From: Roridomyces roridus
Taxonomy: Eukaryota; Basidiomycota; Agaricomycetes; Agaricales; Mycenaceae
Length of the DNA stretch: 64,000 nt
Direction: 5' to 3'
NCBI GenBank assembly: GCA_029378245.1
Contig: JARKIF010000053.1
Span: 124,001 to 188,000 of the forward strand
How positions within the stretch are numbered: the first letter of the stretch is position 1; the number at the start of each line of letters is the position of its first letter. The notes beneath the pieces were generated by a model. It was not told where the DNA came from, did no database searches, and saw only the letters and a list, made by a program, of their open reading frames with translations. Made by a program: the position numbers and the translations under genes. Below are positions 32,714-44,394 of this stretch, one piece after another.

Positions 32714-34678
32714 ATGCCGCCTCTACAACGTCAAGACACCACCCACAGCAGCGTATTCAGCTGGTGGTCAGACAGCAACTCGCTGCTTCAGACTGGACCC
32801 ACGATTAATCTACACGCCGCGGCCAAGCCTCTGATGAAATGGATGCACCACCAACAAGCTCTCAGCATCATTGAAAAACACAACGAGGTCCCACTCACTG
32901 CGGAGCTCTTGGAGATTTACGCGTCGTATCTATCGTACGTGGCGCCCGACGACGACTCTAAAGAAGTACTGACATCCACCAGGTACAAATACATCTCCCT
33001 CGCCACTCAGAGAGCGGTCTTGAAACACCTGACGGACAGAGCGTACCTTTCGGAAGCCGATGTCGGTGAAATACTACGTTCCCCGATCCTCGAACAGATT
33101 CCTCGACTCCTGAAGTCGGACGACAGACAGCTGCAGGTACTAACATGCTCCCTAGTCGGAAAGCTACTTGCACACCAATACGGAATTGCTGGGCAACTCA
33201 CGTTCAGGTGAGTTCTTGTACGCTCCTTTTTTCCCACAGCTCATTCTCGTCAGCGTCGGAGACGAAGACGTGTTGCTCCAGATGACGTCTACCTTAGCTG
33301 GAGTCCTGAGGCAGCCGGAAAGTGCGCTGGGAGAGGCCCTTCTGATTTTGCTGGAATCCGAGACCGAAGCCATGAGACGTTGGTCGTGTATCCTCGTCGG
33401 CAATTTGGCCCGTCAAAAGGCTGCTCAAAGGGTCCTTACCAGCTCAGAGGTCGTTGAGAAACTCGTAGCTCTGTTACGGTGAGTCCTATCTACTCTACCA
33501 AGAAGCTCGTGGATGATGCTTTTCGCTAGTGATTCGGATGACGACGTTGTTCTTACTGCCATGTCTGCGTTGGCTGCCATTTCACAACTGCCCGGCGGCT
33601 TGAGAAGTCTTGGGATGAACGCGGTTAATTCTGTCGGTCTCACGCTGGACTCCACGAATACAAATATGCGCTTGTCCGTCTGCGCTTTTGTTACGACCTT
33701 GGCAAAGAGCGAGTCCAGCGTTCCGGCAATTTTGGATGCAATTCCGATGGAAAGGTGGTCTAAGTTGTTGAGGTAAGTGTTCTTCATCTTTCGATCGACG
33801 CGTTGGTCACCAATCCATGTTGCAGTGATCGCGAAGAAGTTTTCGTTCACACCGCAGAAGTCCTCGTCCAGCTGTCCAGATGGGATGAATTCGCCTCAGC
33901 CATTATCCAATCCGATCTATTGGAAGTCATCTCGGACTTGCTCTCAACCCGCTCCCGGACGTTCGATTTGTGTAAGTTGATCGGAACCTTGGCGGACAAG
34001 GAGTTCACCATCCCCTCCATTTTGGCGGCGATCCCGGTGCGGAAATTTGTCCTCGTCTTTGAGTGAGTGTCTTCAGTTCCGATAGTCCTATCCATTGCGT
34101 GCTGATCTACCCTCAGCCGTGAAGACTATACGGGGTACCATACTCGGACCTCGGCCAGCTTTGTATTGAAACAGCTTTCGAAGTGGCGTGAGGGCGCGCT
34201 GGCCGTCGCCGCGGTGCTCGATATGCTGGATACCTCTCTTTTGCAATTGGGAAAAGGTTCCCAATACTGGGTACCCAGAATTGTTGCGACGTTGGCAAGC
34301 CATAGAGCCATCGTTCCGACCATTGCTGGGAGCTTTACTGTTGCCAGGTTATGGACACTTGTATGGCAAGTCTATGTCATTCCATCTCTAACTGTGTTTT
34401 AATGTCGTTTCAGTGGCCACAATGAGCAAATGGCTTCGGGAGCTGCAGAAGCGCTGATTGAACTTGCACACTGTCCTGAGGGTAGAGCCGCACTTTCGAC
34501 AACCCTTGCCCTCTTCATAGCCCCGACCAAGCCTCTACCTGCTTCCCACAGGAAAGCGATCATACGCCTGGCACAAACGCTCCCTCCGGAATCTCCGCTC
34601 CGCAGTATCATACCTACCGACCGCCTGCGTCAGCCGTTTGACGAACATCCTGCGACCTTTTGGGGCTGGGCATACTGA
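32714..34678 (+). CDS. Armadillo-repeat-type protein, copy B
   Basis: Seven exons: 32714-32934, 32983-33207, 33254-33478, 33530-33772, 33826-34062, 34117-34365 and 34414-34678, giving 554 aa without a stop. The start MPPLQRQDTTHSSVF then SWWSDSNSL aligns with copies A and C; upstream in-frame codons (from 32681) are not shared and are left out. It has the same chain of helical ARM-like repeats and the same intron positions as copy A. Exon 3 keeps the DEDVLLQ segment that copy A has lost. Intron 1 is 48 nt and free of stops; intron 6 uses a GC donor, the others GT. About 400 bp of its 3' flank also match the relic at 6455-6885. The gene sits between the dehydrogenase promoter and a duplicate of that promoter. 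The function is unknown. Confidence 0.85.
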
Positions 34679-34689
34679 GGCGAAACATC

Positions 34690-35150
34690 ATGGTGAGTTC
34701 ATGCTGTGCTCAAGTCTTTCGAGCAGTTGATTCAATACAGCACAATGCAGTACGCTATGGTAGCTTTGATTCGGCGCCTAGCATTGGTCTGCAATGCACT
34801 TATGTCAAGTCATCGGGCCTTTCTCAAACTGAAAGTCGGAGGAAACTTGTATGTATTCAATGCCACTATTTAACCATGTCTGCTTCCCCATCCTCGTGGA
34901 TAATCGAGTATACATTACCGGTAATGCCAGGATCAGATCCATGGGACCCTGGATTGATGATTCGAGTGGGCGGCGAACGTGATCGTAACCTCGGCGATGG
35001 ACGACTGGAAGTATCTCTGTGGCCCCACTCTCGCGACCGTGGAATTGACATTGGAAGCCGGCTCCTTGGCCTGGAGCGCGAGGTAGACCCAATCTCAGGC
35101 GCCATAGCGATCCGAGGGCTCGGGGATATCCTGCTCCTACCCAGATCGGC
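34690..35150. repeat. Conserved 3' flank of ARM copies
   Basis: This block follows the stop of copy B and is partly shared with the flank of copy A (19550-19700) and, over its whole length, with the reverse strand of 6455-6790. It shows that the duplications carried non-coding 3' sequence as well as exons. A plus-strand frame (34660-35184) is open across it but has no conserved start or family. Confidence 0.65.
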
Positions 35151-35465
35151 GATTGGGGAGTTGGCAGAGGACCGAGGCAGGTAAGTGCGTGCGTTGGCGG
35201 ATGGTTGAGATGGCGGTGAAGGGACGCAGACGGTCGACGAGAGGTGCGCCGGTGAGTGTGTCTGTGAAGGTGGTGACGGAGAGCACTGATGGTGGAGGTG
35301 GAGAGGTAGTCGTCGACGATGGCGAGCTTAGGGGGTTGGGTGCTCATTTTGCGTCGGAAAAGGGGAGCAGATGTGGGGCTAGTGCTCGGAGGTTCATGGT
35401 GAGAAGAAAGAATCGGGCCGAGTCAAAGCCGGTGGTGATCGGCACTGTTCGGCCGAATCACGGTC
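35150..35465 (-). pseudogene. Truncated duplicate of the dehydrogenase 5' end and promoter
   Basis: The sequence aligns with 32110-32440 in the same orientation. It has the same leader start (MNLRALA), then a frameshift to a stop, then MSTQPPKLAIVDDYLSTST, a missing segment, and GGTGAAGGGACGCAGACGGT (plus strand) shared exactly with the functional gene. Upstream the promoters also match (GGTGATCGGCA..TTCGGCCGAAT-like core). Everything after about codon 90 is absent. It is a non-functional fragment. Confidence 0.85.
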
Positions 35466-35581
35466 ACGTTTCTTCTTTCGAATTCTCACCGTGCCATTTA
35501 CTTCTGGGTTTTCTAATACAGTGTCCATACTTTTTTGTAAGATTTTCTACTACTCCATTTCGTCGGACGAGCCGTTTCCAT

Positions 35582-36831
35582 CTAATTTTCTTTCGAACTC
35601 CCTCTCTCCGCCCGATCTCTCCTCCACGCAATCCTCTGCAACAACTTGACGCGCAACCCCAGATCCTTCCTTCGTCTGCGATTCTTGGCGGTAGCACTGG
35701 GCAGAATGTTGACCCAGAGTCGAATTGGTGCGAGCGAAGGCGGGGCGAGGATACACGTGTCGCCCATCGGATCGTCGTCGAGGAGACAATACGATGCCGG
35801 TTGATGAGCCGTGGGGCTGTTGGACGCTACGGCAGAAAGGCTGAGCGCGGAACCGCTCATAGTGAACGATACGGTTGACTGTGCGGTGAGACGGGGAAGC
35901 CTCCTCATGAAAGTGAAGCTCTCGATGTCCTCAACAGCTTCGCGCATCTGCGAGAGGGTCGGTCGTGCGTTGGGGTCTTCCGCGAAGCACCAGCGAAAGA
36001 AGTCATTGGCAACTGGTGTAAGCTGATACCGTTCCCGCAGATAGGTTTCTGGGTTGGTGCGGAACGAGGCGTAGTCGGGATCAGACAGGCTGGGAGCGCC
36101 CCAGGGTCGGACGGCGGTGACGAGGTTAAACAGGACGAGGACACACGCCCAAAGATCAGAGTCGCGCGGGCGGTAGGAAGGACCGTCAAAGTCAGCGCAT
36201 TCTACACAAGATTCAGCTGCGAGAACGGAGGAGGAGAGGAGGGTACACACCCGGCGTGACATACGACATACTGAACACCACCCTCCCTGCGTGACCTGAG
36301 GAGAATATTGTCGGGTTTTATGTCCCTGTGATAGACACCTCGAGCGTGGCATTGGGCGACTGCGTCGAGAATGTTGATGAACGTTTCACGGATGAGGCTG
36401 GGACGGTCCTCGAATTTGAAGTCCGTGTAGATGGCGTCGAAGAGGTCGCCACCGGGGCACCAATCCAACACCATAAAAATGAGATCCCCCTCGCGGAACA
36501 AACGATGGAGACGGACGACGCCCTCTTCGTGCTTGACGGTCAAGTGTGTGCGGAGCTCCCGCTCGAGAATCTTTCCTTGACTAGGAGGCCGAGTTGGCAT
36601 TGGGAGGGGAGAGGACTGGATGGCTGCAACTCGCCTAGATTCTCTCGGGGCAAATCGCATGCACTTGACGGCGTAATAGTCAGGGGCACCGTCGTCGGGG
36701 GAGGTGGTGTCAATGGCCTTGTAAACTTTTGCAAAACCCCCGCTGCCGATGATCTGGACAAGCTTCCGGTATCCTTCGTCAACGAAGGTGGAAGAAAGGT
36801 CAGGAAGGGTCGAAGAATGGAACTGAGACAT
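35582..36831 (-). CDS. Serine/threonine protein kinase-like (Ran1/Pat1 type), DFG segment not found
   Basis: Two exons with an intron near 36206-36258. Exon 1 (from MSQFHSSTLPDL) has the glycine loop GSGGFAKVY, the VAIK-type lysine (YYAVKCM), FMVLDWCPGGDLFDAI and the catalytic loop HRDIKPDNILL. Exon 2 resumes at ECADFDGPSYRPRDSDLWA (subdomain VIII-IX), then LVTAVRPW and ARPTLSQMREAVEDI, followed by a Ser-rich and basic tail. The stretch that should hold DFG, the activation loop and a canonical SPE is missing: only about 50 nt lie between the loop and subdomain VIII, and no frame encodes DFG. Ran1-like kinases control meiosis or nutrient responses in fungi. This copy is either a pseudokinase or a gene damaged by an internal deletion. 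Exact exon edges around the gap are uncertain. Confidence 0.75.
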
Positions 36832-36962
36832 GGCGGAAGGAGGAGGGGCGGGACGGCGGGGAGTGGAGGTGAAGAAGGCGAAGGCTGGAGGAGGCTGAGA
36901 GGGTTGAAAAGCAGGTTTTGAAGCAGGAAGGCAGGTTTAGGCGCAGATCAGAAAATCCGTGG

Positions 36963-37833
36963 CTGAGAAAGTCTCCCGATCATGGGAGATTCTGGAGACT
37001 CGGAGACTCAGAGATACCAATTGAATATTATTATAATATTTTCCATATGTAATATAATTGACTGCTGCAAAGAGGCCGCCGCCGTCGCACGTCGCGTCAC
37101 TGCCACACCGTCTCCGGTATCAAAGACACCGATGCCCTGCGTCCGCCTCACATGGCGTGTGAAGGACACGAGCTTGAGAGCTCGTTACAAGGCCAGGACC
37201 CTGTTGAAGATGGTCCGGGTGTCGAGTGAAACCCACTGGGACGACGGGATCGTAGGGCGGAAGGGAGGGTCGATCACATGCACAACAGGTATGGGGTCGT
37301 CTGGGTGATATAAGGAGCGGCTAATGAGTCGAGGGCAATGGCGAGAGGGGAAGGCTCGGGCGCGCCGGCGCAGGCACTGGCGGAGGCTGAGTGCTGGCGA
37401 TGTCGATGGGCGAGGTATGAGGGGCTATCGAACGGGCGACGCTGAGAGAGCAGCGTTATAAGACACGGAGGGTGTATCGAGGGGAAGGAGTGCGGGAGAG
37501 ACGCGGTATGTATATGAGCATTGAGCACGGGCGGCATCGAGGGGCACGGATACATAGGGCGGCGGTATTGGGCAAGGCCGTCGGGGGCGAGCGCCGGCGA
37601 GCACGCAGTTGATGCCAGGTATAACAGAGCTGACGCTGGCGTGGGTGTGGGTGGGTCGCGGGCGAGATGCTATCGAGAGCGCGGGCGGAAGCGAAGGGGC
37701 GGGAAGAGACCTTGGTAACACTGTCACGCATTGATGTGCAATCATAATACTCCAAAACAAGTCTCCAAAGTCTCCTGAGTCTCCCGAGTCTCCAGAGTCT
37801 CCCAAAACTTTGGTGGACTTTCTCATATACGTA
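36963..37833. mobile_element. Candidate inverted-repeat element (GGAGACTC-rich ends)
   Basis: The left end TGAGAAAGTC plus GGGAGATTCTGGAGACTCGG recurs in inverted orientation at 37765-37833 (GACTTTCTCA outermost), about 70 bp per arm with small differences. Inside are a GC-rich 0.7-kb region and no transposase-like ORF. No target duplication was found, so the limits are tentative. Confidence 0.45.
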
Positions 37834-37924
37834 TATTCTCGCGCAGATATGTGACGAGATCAACTCGAAGATGGTGGTGTGAAAGAGAATTGTGAGGAAA
37901 GGAGAACTGAGACCAGCTCAGCAT

Positions 37925-38450
37925 TAAGGCTCCAACCTTTTCCGTTCGAAAACTGTTTGTGCCGAAAAAAACGGTTTTTATTTCCGTTTTGTTTGCGGTG
38001 ACCCGGAAACGGTTTCCCAAACCGTTTGGAAACTGTTTCTCTTGGCCCATCTGGGGGGCTCAGAATGAGCCAAATCAGTGCTACTTGCAGTCTCCCAGCA
38101 GGCCCGTACACTTGTGGTCAAACAGTTTTCTCAATCCGGGAAACTCAACCCACATACCACCAGTGAAATTGAGCGCCGCGCTCTCGGCAGCTGCTTAGTC
38201 AAACCAATCTTGCTTGATGAATTTCCAATCTCCCTCCCTATTGGTGTCGAACGACTCTGATACTGCGCAGATTGGCTCCCTGTGCACACCGAAGCATCCT
38301 GGGACCGCTGGGCCTCTCTGGACACTGTAGAAAAGGTACCCCAAAATTATCCGTTCGGAAACCGTTCGCAAACGGTTGCAAACGGTTTCCCTTCCGTTTC
38401 CGTTCTGTTTGCCCAAAATTGCAAACGGAAACGAAACGGTTGGAGCCTTA
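37925..38450. mobile_element. hAT-like non-autonomous element, AAACGGTTT family
   Basis: A 526-bp element flanked by a perfect 8-bp duplication CTCAGCAT (37917-37924 and 38451-38458). The ends are TAAGGCTCCAACC at left and GGTTGGAGCCTTA at right. Both subterminal zones are packed with AAACGG/CCGTTT words. There is no transposase ORF. The 8-bp duplication and the TA(A/G)GGCTCC end place it in the hAT superfamily, close in its termini to the GACGG family. Confidence 0.9.
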
Positions 38451-38458
38451 CTCAGCAT

Positions 38459-40036
38459 TATGATTGATCGACACTGGTCGATCACCAGCTGGAGTCTGTG
38501 ATCAAACGGTAGACTCTCAGAGTTTGCAGATAAGAACAAAAACACGAGCCCCTGATAAACGTATTACGAGAACTTACTTGCTAAGTTCTCGTTCTTTTAA
38601 AATTTCGTCAGGCCAGAATCTGGACAACTTTTTCTGTCTGTTCCACTTTTGATGAGGGTGGCAGTGCTCTTTCCTTTTCGCGGCCACAATCACTGATTTT
38701 GACAGCTGCGATCACTACAGATTTCCTTTCTCTCTGGGACCTCCAATTGCTCACGTATTGACTTGCAAATTTGTAAGGACACCCCTGGTATCTCAACTTG
38801 AAGTTTGTTCACCAAGGTTGAGGTCTCATTTCCAGTATTGGATGTGATATCTCCAATTTACTTCATCTTTGTGATCAGCCCATTCTAGGCTCACTGAACA
38901 CCCAGGATCCTCGGTTTGTGGGCAGGGTTGAAGGGGGGAGTATACTGTTACTCAGGGAACCTTCCACAAAAATTAGAAAAATTACCTGCATCCAACACGA
39001 CACCCACTCTGTGTGGATGTATGTATCCATCAACACTGATTTCTTTGTGCTTCCTGACCACAGATTGTGTTTTTTTTTTGGCCAGTTACAGAGTCAGTGG
39101 CTGATGCCCGTGTTGTTTATCCTTGCTGAGCTATTTCCTCACTGCTCACCACAGTAAGTATCATGAGATTCAGAACCTGGGGTCCCGTTGTCAGAGATCC
39201 ACTTGCAAATAAGTACCAATGTTCTGATTTGCCAATTGCTGATGAGTTGGCTTGGCAGTGTAAGAAACACTGACTGCAGGAATGTATCCACAAACTGTTA
39301 GTCGAACTGTCAAGGACATTGTTGCTGTGTACTTTTGATGATCCAGTGGCATATATCCAATGCTCTTCTGATCAATTCCTACTCAAGTATTGTCTTCCAA
39401 TTGTATTCAGTTTTTCAACCAGTGCTTGGGAACTGCAATATGAGCATTGGCAGGGTCAAGGTATCATACCAGAACAGAGGTGTCACACTTGTCACGTCAC
39501 TGCGAATCGGATTCCCTACACAGCCACACATTCATATTGACTTCACCTCTCAAGCTCTCACCCACTGTTCGGCATCCATAATTGCTTCATCCAAGTGCAA
39601 TGTAAACCCAGTAAGTTCTCGTCCATGCCGTGCTTTGCAACGGCCCGTAACCCCAAGTACCTGACCCCGGCTTGAACGAGGCACATATCCTCTGTCTTCA
39701 TTGAGGGTCTCCCCTTCAAGTTGCCCGCACCCTCTCACCGGCAACTGCGACGCCTGCTCTTCAATCTTCAATGCAGAGTGGGTACCTGGCATTGACCGGG
39801 TCTTCTTTGAGTCTCAAGGTGAACTGCTCGCAAAACAAAACAAAAAATACCACTGGATTTCGTCCACAAATGACCTGGCCCCCGAATCGAACAAGGTACA
39901 CGTCTTTTGCATTTTCCTCTGAGCAACTCACCTTGCTATCAATTGTTGCATGACCGCTAAGTATATACATCTAAATCTAATCCATTTTTATATTATTTTG
40001 CCGCCCTGTTCAAAATCAGGTAAAGTCAGCTCGCCT
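38459..40036. other. Region between transposons, no gene recognised
   Basis: AT-rich sequence with only short ORFs (the longest is 109 codons at 39335-39664, without a family). It includes a small inverted word pair GAGAACTTACTTGCTAAGTTCTC near 38568. It may be decayed transposon DNA. I see nothing I can name. Confidence 0.4.
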
Positions 40037-40044
40037 GTGCAGCC

Positions 40045-41202
40045 TAGTGTTGCCGCGGTCCGGTCTTGTTCGGTTCGGGGCTAATTTTTTCGAACCCCGA
40101 ACCGCACCGGCGGTTCGGTCCGCCCAAATTGCCGAACCCCGCACCGCACCTGGGGTTCGGTCCGCCAGAGGTTCGGTGCGGGGTTCGAACAGGTTCGTCG
40201 AGGTTCAAACCTCAATTTTTTCCCCTCGCCTGGAACTCATAGAAAATAACTACAGACCTCTGATATGAACCCATGTTTACAGCTGTTTGCAGGTATAATG
40301 AGACTAGCAAAAAAATAAACATATGTACATCTTCAGATTGTAGAGGCCATATCTCTTTCAATTCTCCACCAATCTGGACAAAAGCTATATCATTGAGACG
40401 CGACGGATCAGGGCTTCATGCTGATATCCACATCCTTACGTAATTACGTGGTTTCAAAAGCAACCAATTTCTATCCCACTGGGATACCATGGGGTGTGGG
40501 CATGGAATGGAAGCCCTGACTTGTGACATCACAATGATATCAGATTCGAGCAAATTGGTCAAGAATTGAGAGAGATATGGCCCCGGCAATCTGAGGATGT
40601 ACATATGTTTATTTTTTTGCTAGTCTCATTATACCTGCAAACAGCTGTAATATAATTTGAGTGGAGCGGTGGTGAGCTGCCATACACCAGCAGCTGTGCC
40701 ATGTTGAAGCAACCCACCACGCACGATGGTGTCCGCGATAGCATACATATGGCCCGTGATGATGGACTCTCTTCCAGCCGGGTATAGATTTGATTTGAAC
40801 CCACCCAAGGAGACAGCCCCTTTTGTTGCCGACATCAAGATGGTCACTCAGATAACGGTTTGCCGATGCCGCCGAGCCCACAATCAGAGATTTTGGTGCT
40901 GATCATCAATGTCAAGCAGCGGCTGATGGGGCCGATGATGCCGGGAATCATTGGTGACTACCACCCGAATGATCAAAACCTGGATTTTGATTGATTTTGG
41001 CCATCTGAAGAAGCCAATTCGGGGGAGGTTCGAACAGGTTCGCACCGGTCCGCACCGGTGCAAAATTCTTCAGATGCTCTGAACCTTGAACCGCACCTCA
41101 GGTTCGGTGCGGTTCCACCGCCACCCGCCGGACCGCACCTTGGGTCCGGTTCGGGGTTCGCACATGCTCGGATCGGTTCTGAACCGAACATCGGCATCAC
41201 TA
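40045..41202. mobile_element. hAT-like element with an internal fold-back, GGTTCGG family
   Basis: 1158 bp flanked by a perfect 8-bp duplication GTGCAGCC (40037-40044 and 41203-41210). The ends are TAGTGTTGCCG and CGGCATCACTA. Subterminal zones contain many GGTTCGG/CCGAACC words. The centre holds a large inverted repeat: 40269-40360 reappears reversed at 40568-40660 with near-perfect identity over about 85 bp, and looser similarity extends further inward. No transposase ORF. The second hAT-like element starts nine bases after its right target copy. Confidence 0.9.
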
Positions 41203-41219
41203 GTGCAGCCTGCAGTTCG

Positions 41220-41763
41220 TAGGGCTCCGACCCGACCGTCAAAATGACGGGTCAACGAGCCGTCACGACGGGTGCCGGCCCGGCCGTACAGCCCTCTGAA
41301 GCCACAATTTTGACGGCCGGGTCCGGGTCCGGTTCCTTGGCTGACGGGGTACCCGTTCCCGGCCGTCGACGGGCCATGACGGGTGGTGACGGGTCCTCGG
41401 CTGACTAACCATGCCGAGCTGCCATCATCACTTGATGCTCCAGGGTAGCGCACATGGGTCATCGGCAATCTTCCCGATGTCCCACTACTGCGGTTCTGGC
41501 TGGTTCTCGAGGCTTCCCGAGTACCAATCCGTAATTTTGACTTGCTGGCATCACGTTGACATCAATCTGATGGTCAATTTAGCTGGAGGCACAGGCTGTC
41601 ACCGCTCCGACCCGTCATGACGGCCGTGACGGGTCTGACGGGTACCACCCGGCCGTTTTGAGGCCTCGCAACATGGTCTGACGGCCGGGTGGGGCCCGTC
41701 CGACCTCCCATGACGGCCGTCAGAGCGACGGCCGTCGCCGTCAACGGCCGGGTCGGAGCCCTA
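41220..41763. mobile_element. hAT-like non-autonomous element, GACGG family, copy 2
   Basis: 544 bp, nearly identical to 23579-24123, flanked by a perfect 8-bp duplication GCAGTTCG (41212-41219 and 41764-41771). The ends are TAGGGCTCCGACCCG and CGGGTCGGAGCCCTA. The intact target duplication and the close match to copy 1 indicate a recent insertion. Confidence 0.93.
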
Positions 41764-41771
41764 GCAGTTCG

Positions 41772-42693
41772 TCCTCAACCGGCCAAGGCGGCAGAGCTGA
41801 TTCGGCCAAGCGTTCGGCTGTAGACGCTACCATAAGTACACATGCTGAGAACTGTTCATGTGGCCGTGCACTCTTTGTGTCGCCTTCCAAAAATGAGGTG
41901 GTTGTAGCCGGAGTGATCCGTTCCACGGTAGCCACTGGAAACTGCTCGAACGGTGAACCCTTTAGATTTGATTCCGCTTATAACGACGCTGGCGGCTGTA
42001 GTAAATTCTCATGCTTGAATCTCACACATACGTTGATACCAAAACGCAGAAACATGGGCATGCGATGTCGCGATCTCGGCATCCCTGGATCATGAATCAC
42101 GTCTAGGATTGGAAGGCCAAAACCGCTTCAATGTGGACTCGTCACTTAGAGAGGCGATCACCGGCAAATTGCCCGCCGCGCCGGCGTAGGCTCTCCGAAG
42201 TTCGAATTCATCACTTCCATGCTCGCTCACAACTCGCTCAGCCTTTTAGTCCTCACTTCAGGGGGGGGTAAACTTTCTCTACTCCCCCTGAAACACGGCG
42301 CTGACGCTCGTCCGAAGATCTACGGAAGATGATAGCTTCCCCCGCTTCCTGTTGAACAACAGAAGCTGCAAGTTCAGGTTCCTTGAGACATGATCTGGAG
42401 AGTCGAACTCTTCTCAGGTTTCAATTTCATCAGAACTCAGAACTCAGACTCATCTCCGTGTCTCTCCGGTACCCCATGCGGCGGAAGACACTCGATTTGG
42501 ATGCTGAAATGTTCTCCCGCGATGCCACGAGCTCAAACCACAACCGTGGACGGCATCCATCGAAGTCCATCCAATAGAATAACGATACGCAACACGTACA
42601 ACTCCACCAATAATAAACGAATGTTCCAGTCTCGGTACATATGTAACCATGGACTACCTACATATCAATAAAAAATGCTGTCCGCTGTCTGAC
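41772..42693. other. Intergenic region, no gene recognised
   Basis: Only short, unconvincing ORFs. A G-run followed by TAAACTTTCTC lies near 42263. This is the 3' side of the membrane-protein gene. Confidence 0.4.
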
Positions 42694-43971
42694 TCAAACA
42701 GCGTCGGAGGACGGCGGGAACGACTTGAGCTCGATTTTATCCACCCTTCCGGGGCCCACCTCACGACCCGCCTTATCATCCTCATCCCACGTCCTGAACG
42801 TATCATCCGTATGCGAAATATTGACCTGCACCTTGATCTGCGGGTCGTCATGCATAATCGTCTCGATACCCCCAAACGTGGGTGCCCGCCCGCGTCGGAG
42901 GTTTGTCCCGCCTCCAAAGGTAGCGACCCCCGCCGCTGTCTTGCTCGAATACGTCTCATCGGAACTGGTGGCGCGGAAGATGAATGCGACGATGACAGAG
43001 AGGTTGGCGACGAGGAGGGAGCTGGAGACTTGCAGATTGGCGGCAAAGGCTTCTTGTAGCCCTCCGAATACGTAGATGGTAAAATCGTGGTAGAGCGAGG
43101 TGGCAGTCATAATTGCGGTGGATGCAAAGACTGCTATCAGGCGGATTTTGAGCCCGCGTTGGAGGCGGGAGCCCCAGAGCAGGCTAAGAGGGGCGCCAAT
43201 GAGGATCGTGTCGCATATAACGTCCACTGAAGAGAGAGAGAGTTATTTGAAAATCAGGAAAGATGGGCGAGAAGACACGCACTGATAATGAGCGTTATAG
43301 CGACCTGCCGCCCCAAATCACACTGCGCGAGCGGAGACTCCTTCCACCCCGGCTGCGTCTCGCAGACCCAGAACGTCTGAGCGAAGAGAATTGTCCAGCA
43401 GAGAATGAAGAGGGCGATGGCGCCCACGAGGAGTTTACGCAGGAGCGCAAAAGAAAGACGCATGACTGTAAGGAGAATGGAGATCCGTGCCGTCCTGAGT
43501 CCATTAGACGAGTGCGAGGCAGAAGTTTCTGAGGAGACTTACCAGGCTACGGTGTAAAAGGTGATCGGACAACTGTGGGAACAATAAACATGGGTAGAGA
43601 GATACAAGTCCCAGTCGAAAACGCACAAATAATAAACCACGACCTTCTGATACTGTGTCATCGGGTTGGTCACTTGCATGCTCGTTAGCCTTCCTCCAAA
43701 AGCTAAACGACAGCACGCACGGGGATTCCGAATATGCAGCACAAAGACCGTAACAAATATCACAGTCATGAAGGCACTGAGCGCGACCCAGAGGTCATCC
43801 CACCACAGTTTTCCTTGAGTCCGCCTAACGTAGAGACGGAAGAGGGTGACGACGACGGCAAAAGGCGACAGGACGCATGTGAGAACTGCTCGAGTGAGGA
43901 CGGAGCCTGAGAAGAGGGGGAGGATACGCACTGCGCAGCTGGTCAATGGTCGGTGAGACTGCCCAAGGCAT
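42694..43971 (-). CDS. Multi-pass membrane protein, fungal rhodopsin-domain type
   Basis: About five exons on the minus strand, starting MPWAVSPTIDQL at 43971. Recognisable segments in order: LSPFAVVVTLFRLYVRR followed by GKLWWDDLWVALS (the WWDD motif), a transmembrane segment TVIFVTVFVLHIRNP; RLSFALLRKLLVGAIALF; WTILFAQTFWVCETQPGW then CDLGRQVAI; DTILIGAPLSLLW; then YHDFTIYVFGGLQEAF and SLLVANLSVIVAFIFR. The cytosolic tail has a FGGGTNLRRGR region and an acidic DDTFRTWDEDDKA stretch. About seven hydrophobic helices fit the fungal rhodopsin/PTH11-like fold common in agarics; no retinal-type lysine is claimed. The ligand and role are unknown. Several short introns were seen but not all edges were fixed. 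Confidence 0.75.
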
Positions 43972-44394
43972 CGCTACGAAGTGTGCGGTGAGCGCGTCGG
44001 TAGCCTGAACTAGGATCAGAGGGGGGGAACGGAGTTTGCGATGGGTTCACGTTTTATGTATAAATGAGTAAGCTTTAAGCCCTCGTTGATCCAATGGAGC
44101 CCCATCTTTGGATGGCATTGCATGCGTCGTTAGTTGCGACGATCCTGGGAGACCGCAACGCGGACCAGTGTCAGGGCTCAACTATAGAAGCCTGGTCTTC
44201 CGTCCGACGCCGCGTAACCTTGTGACTGCAATGATCTTCCTTATTTGAATTCATACAACGTAATTACTTGCCGCAACACAGATACTTAGTTATCCAAATA
44301 GTAGGCGGTCGCCGGTCGTCGTTGAGATCCCCATGGCGCAGGCCTTGGACAGGGTGACTGGCGCGGTCATTGTTGAAGAGAAAGTCCAGGAGCG
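43972..44394. other. Promoter-side intergenic region
   Basis: Upstream of the membrane-protein gene; no gene recognised. The segmental duplication begins at its right edge. Confidence 0.35.
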
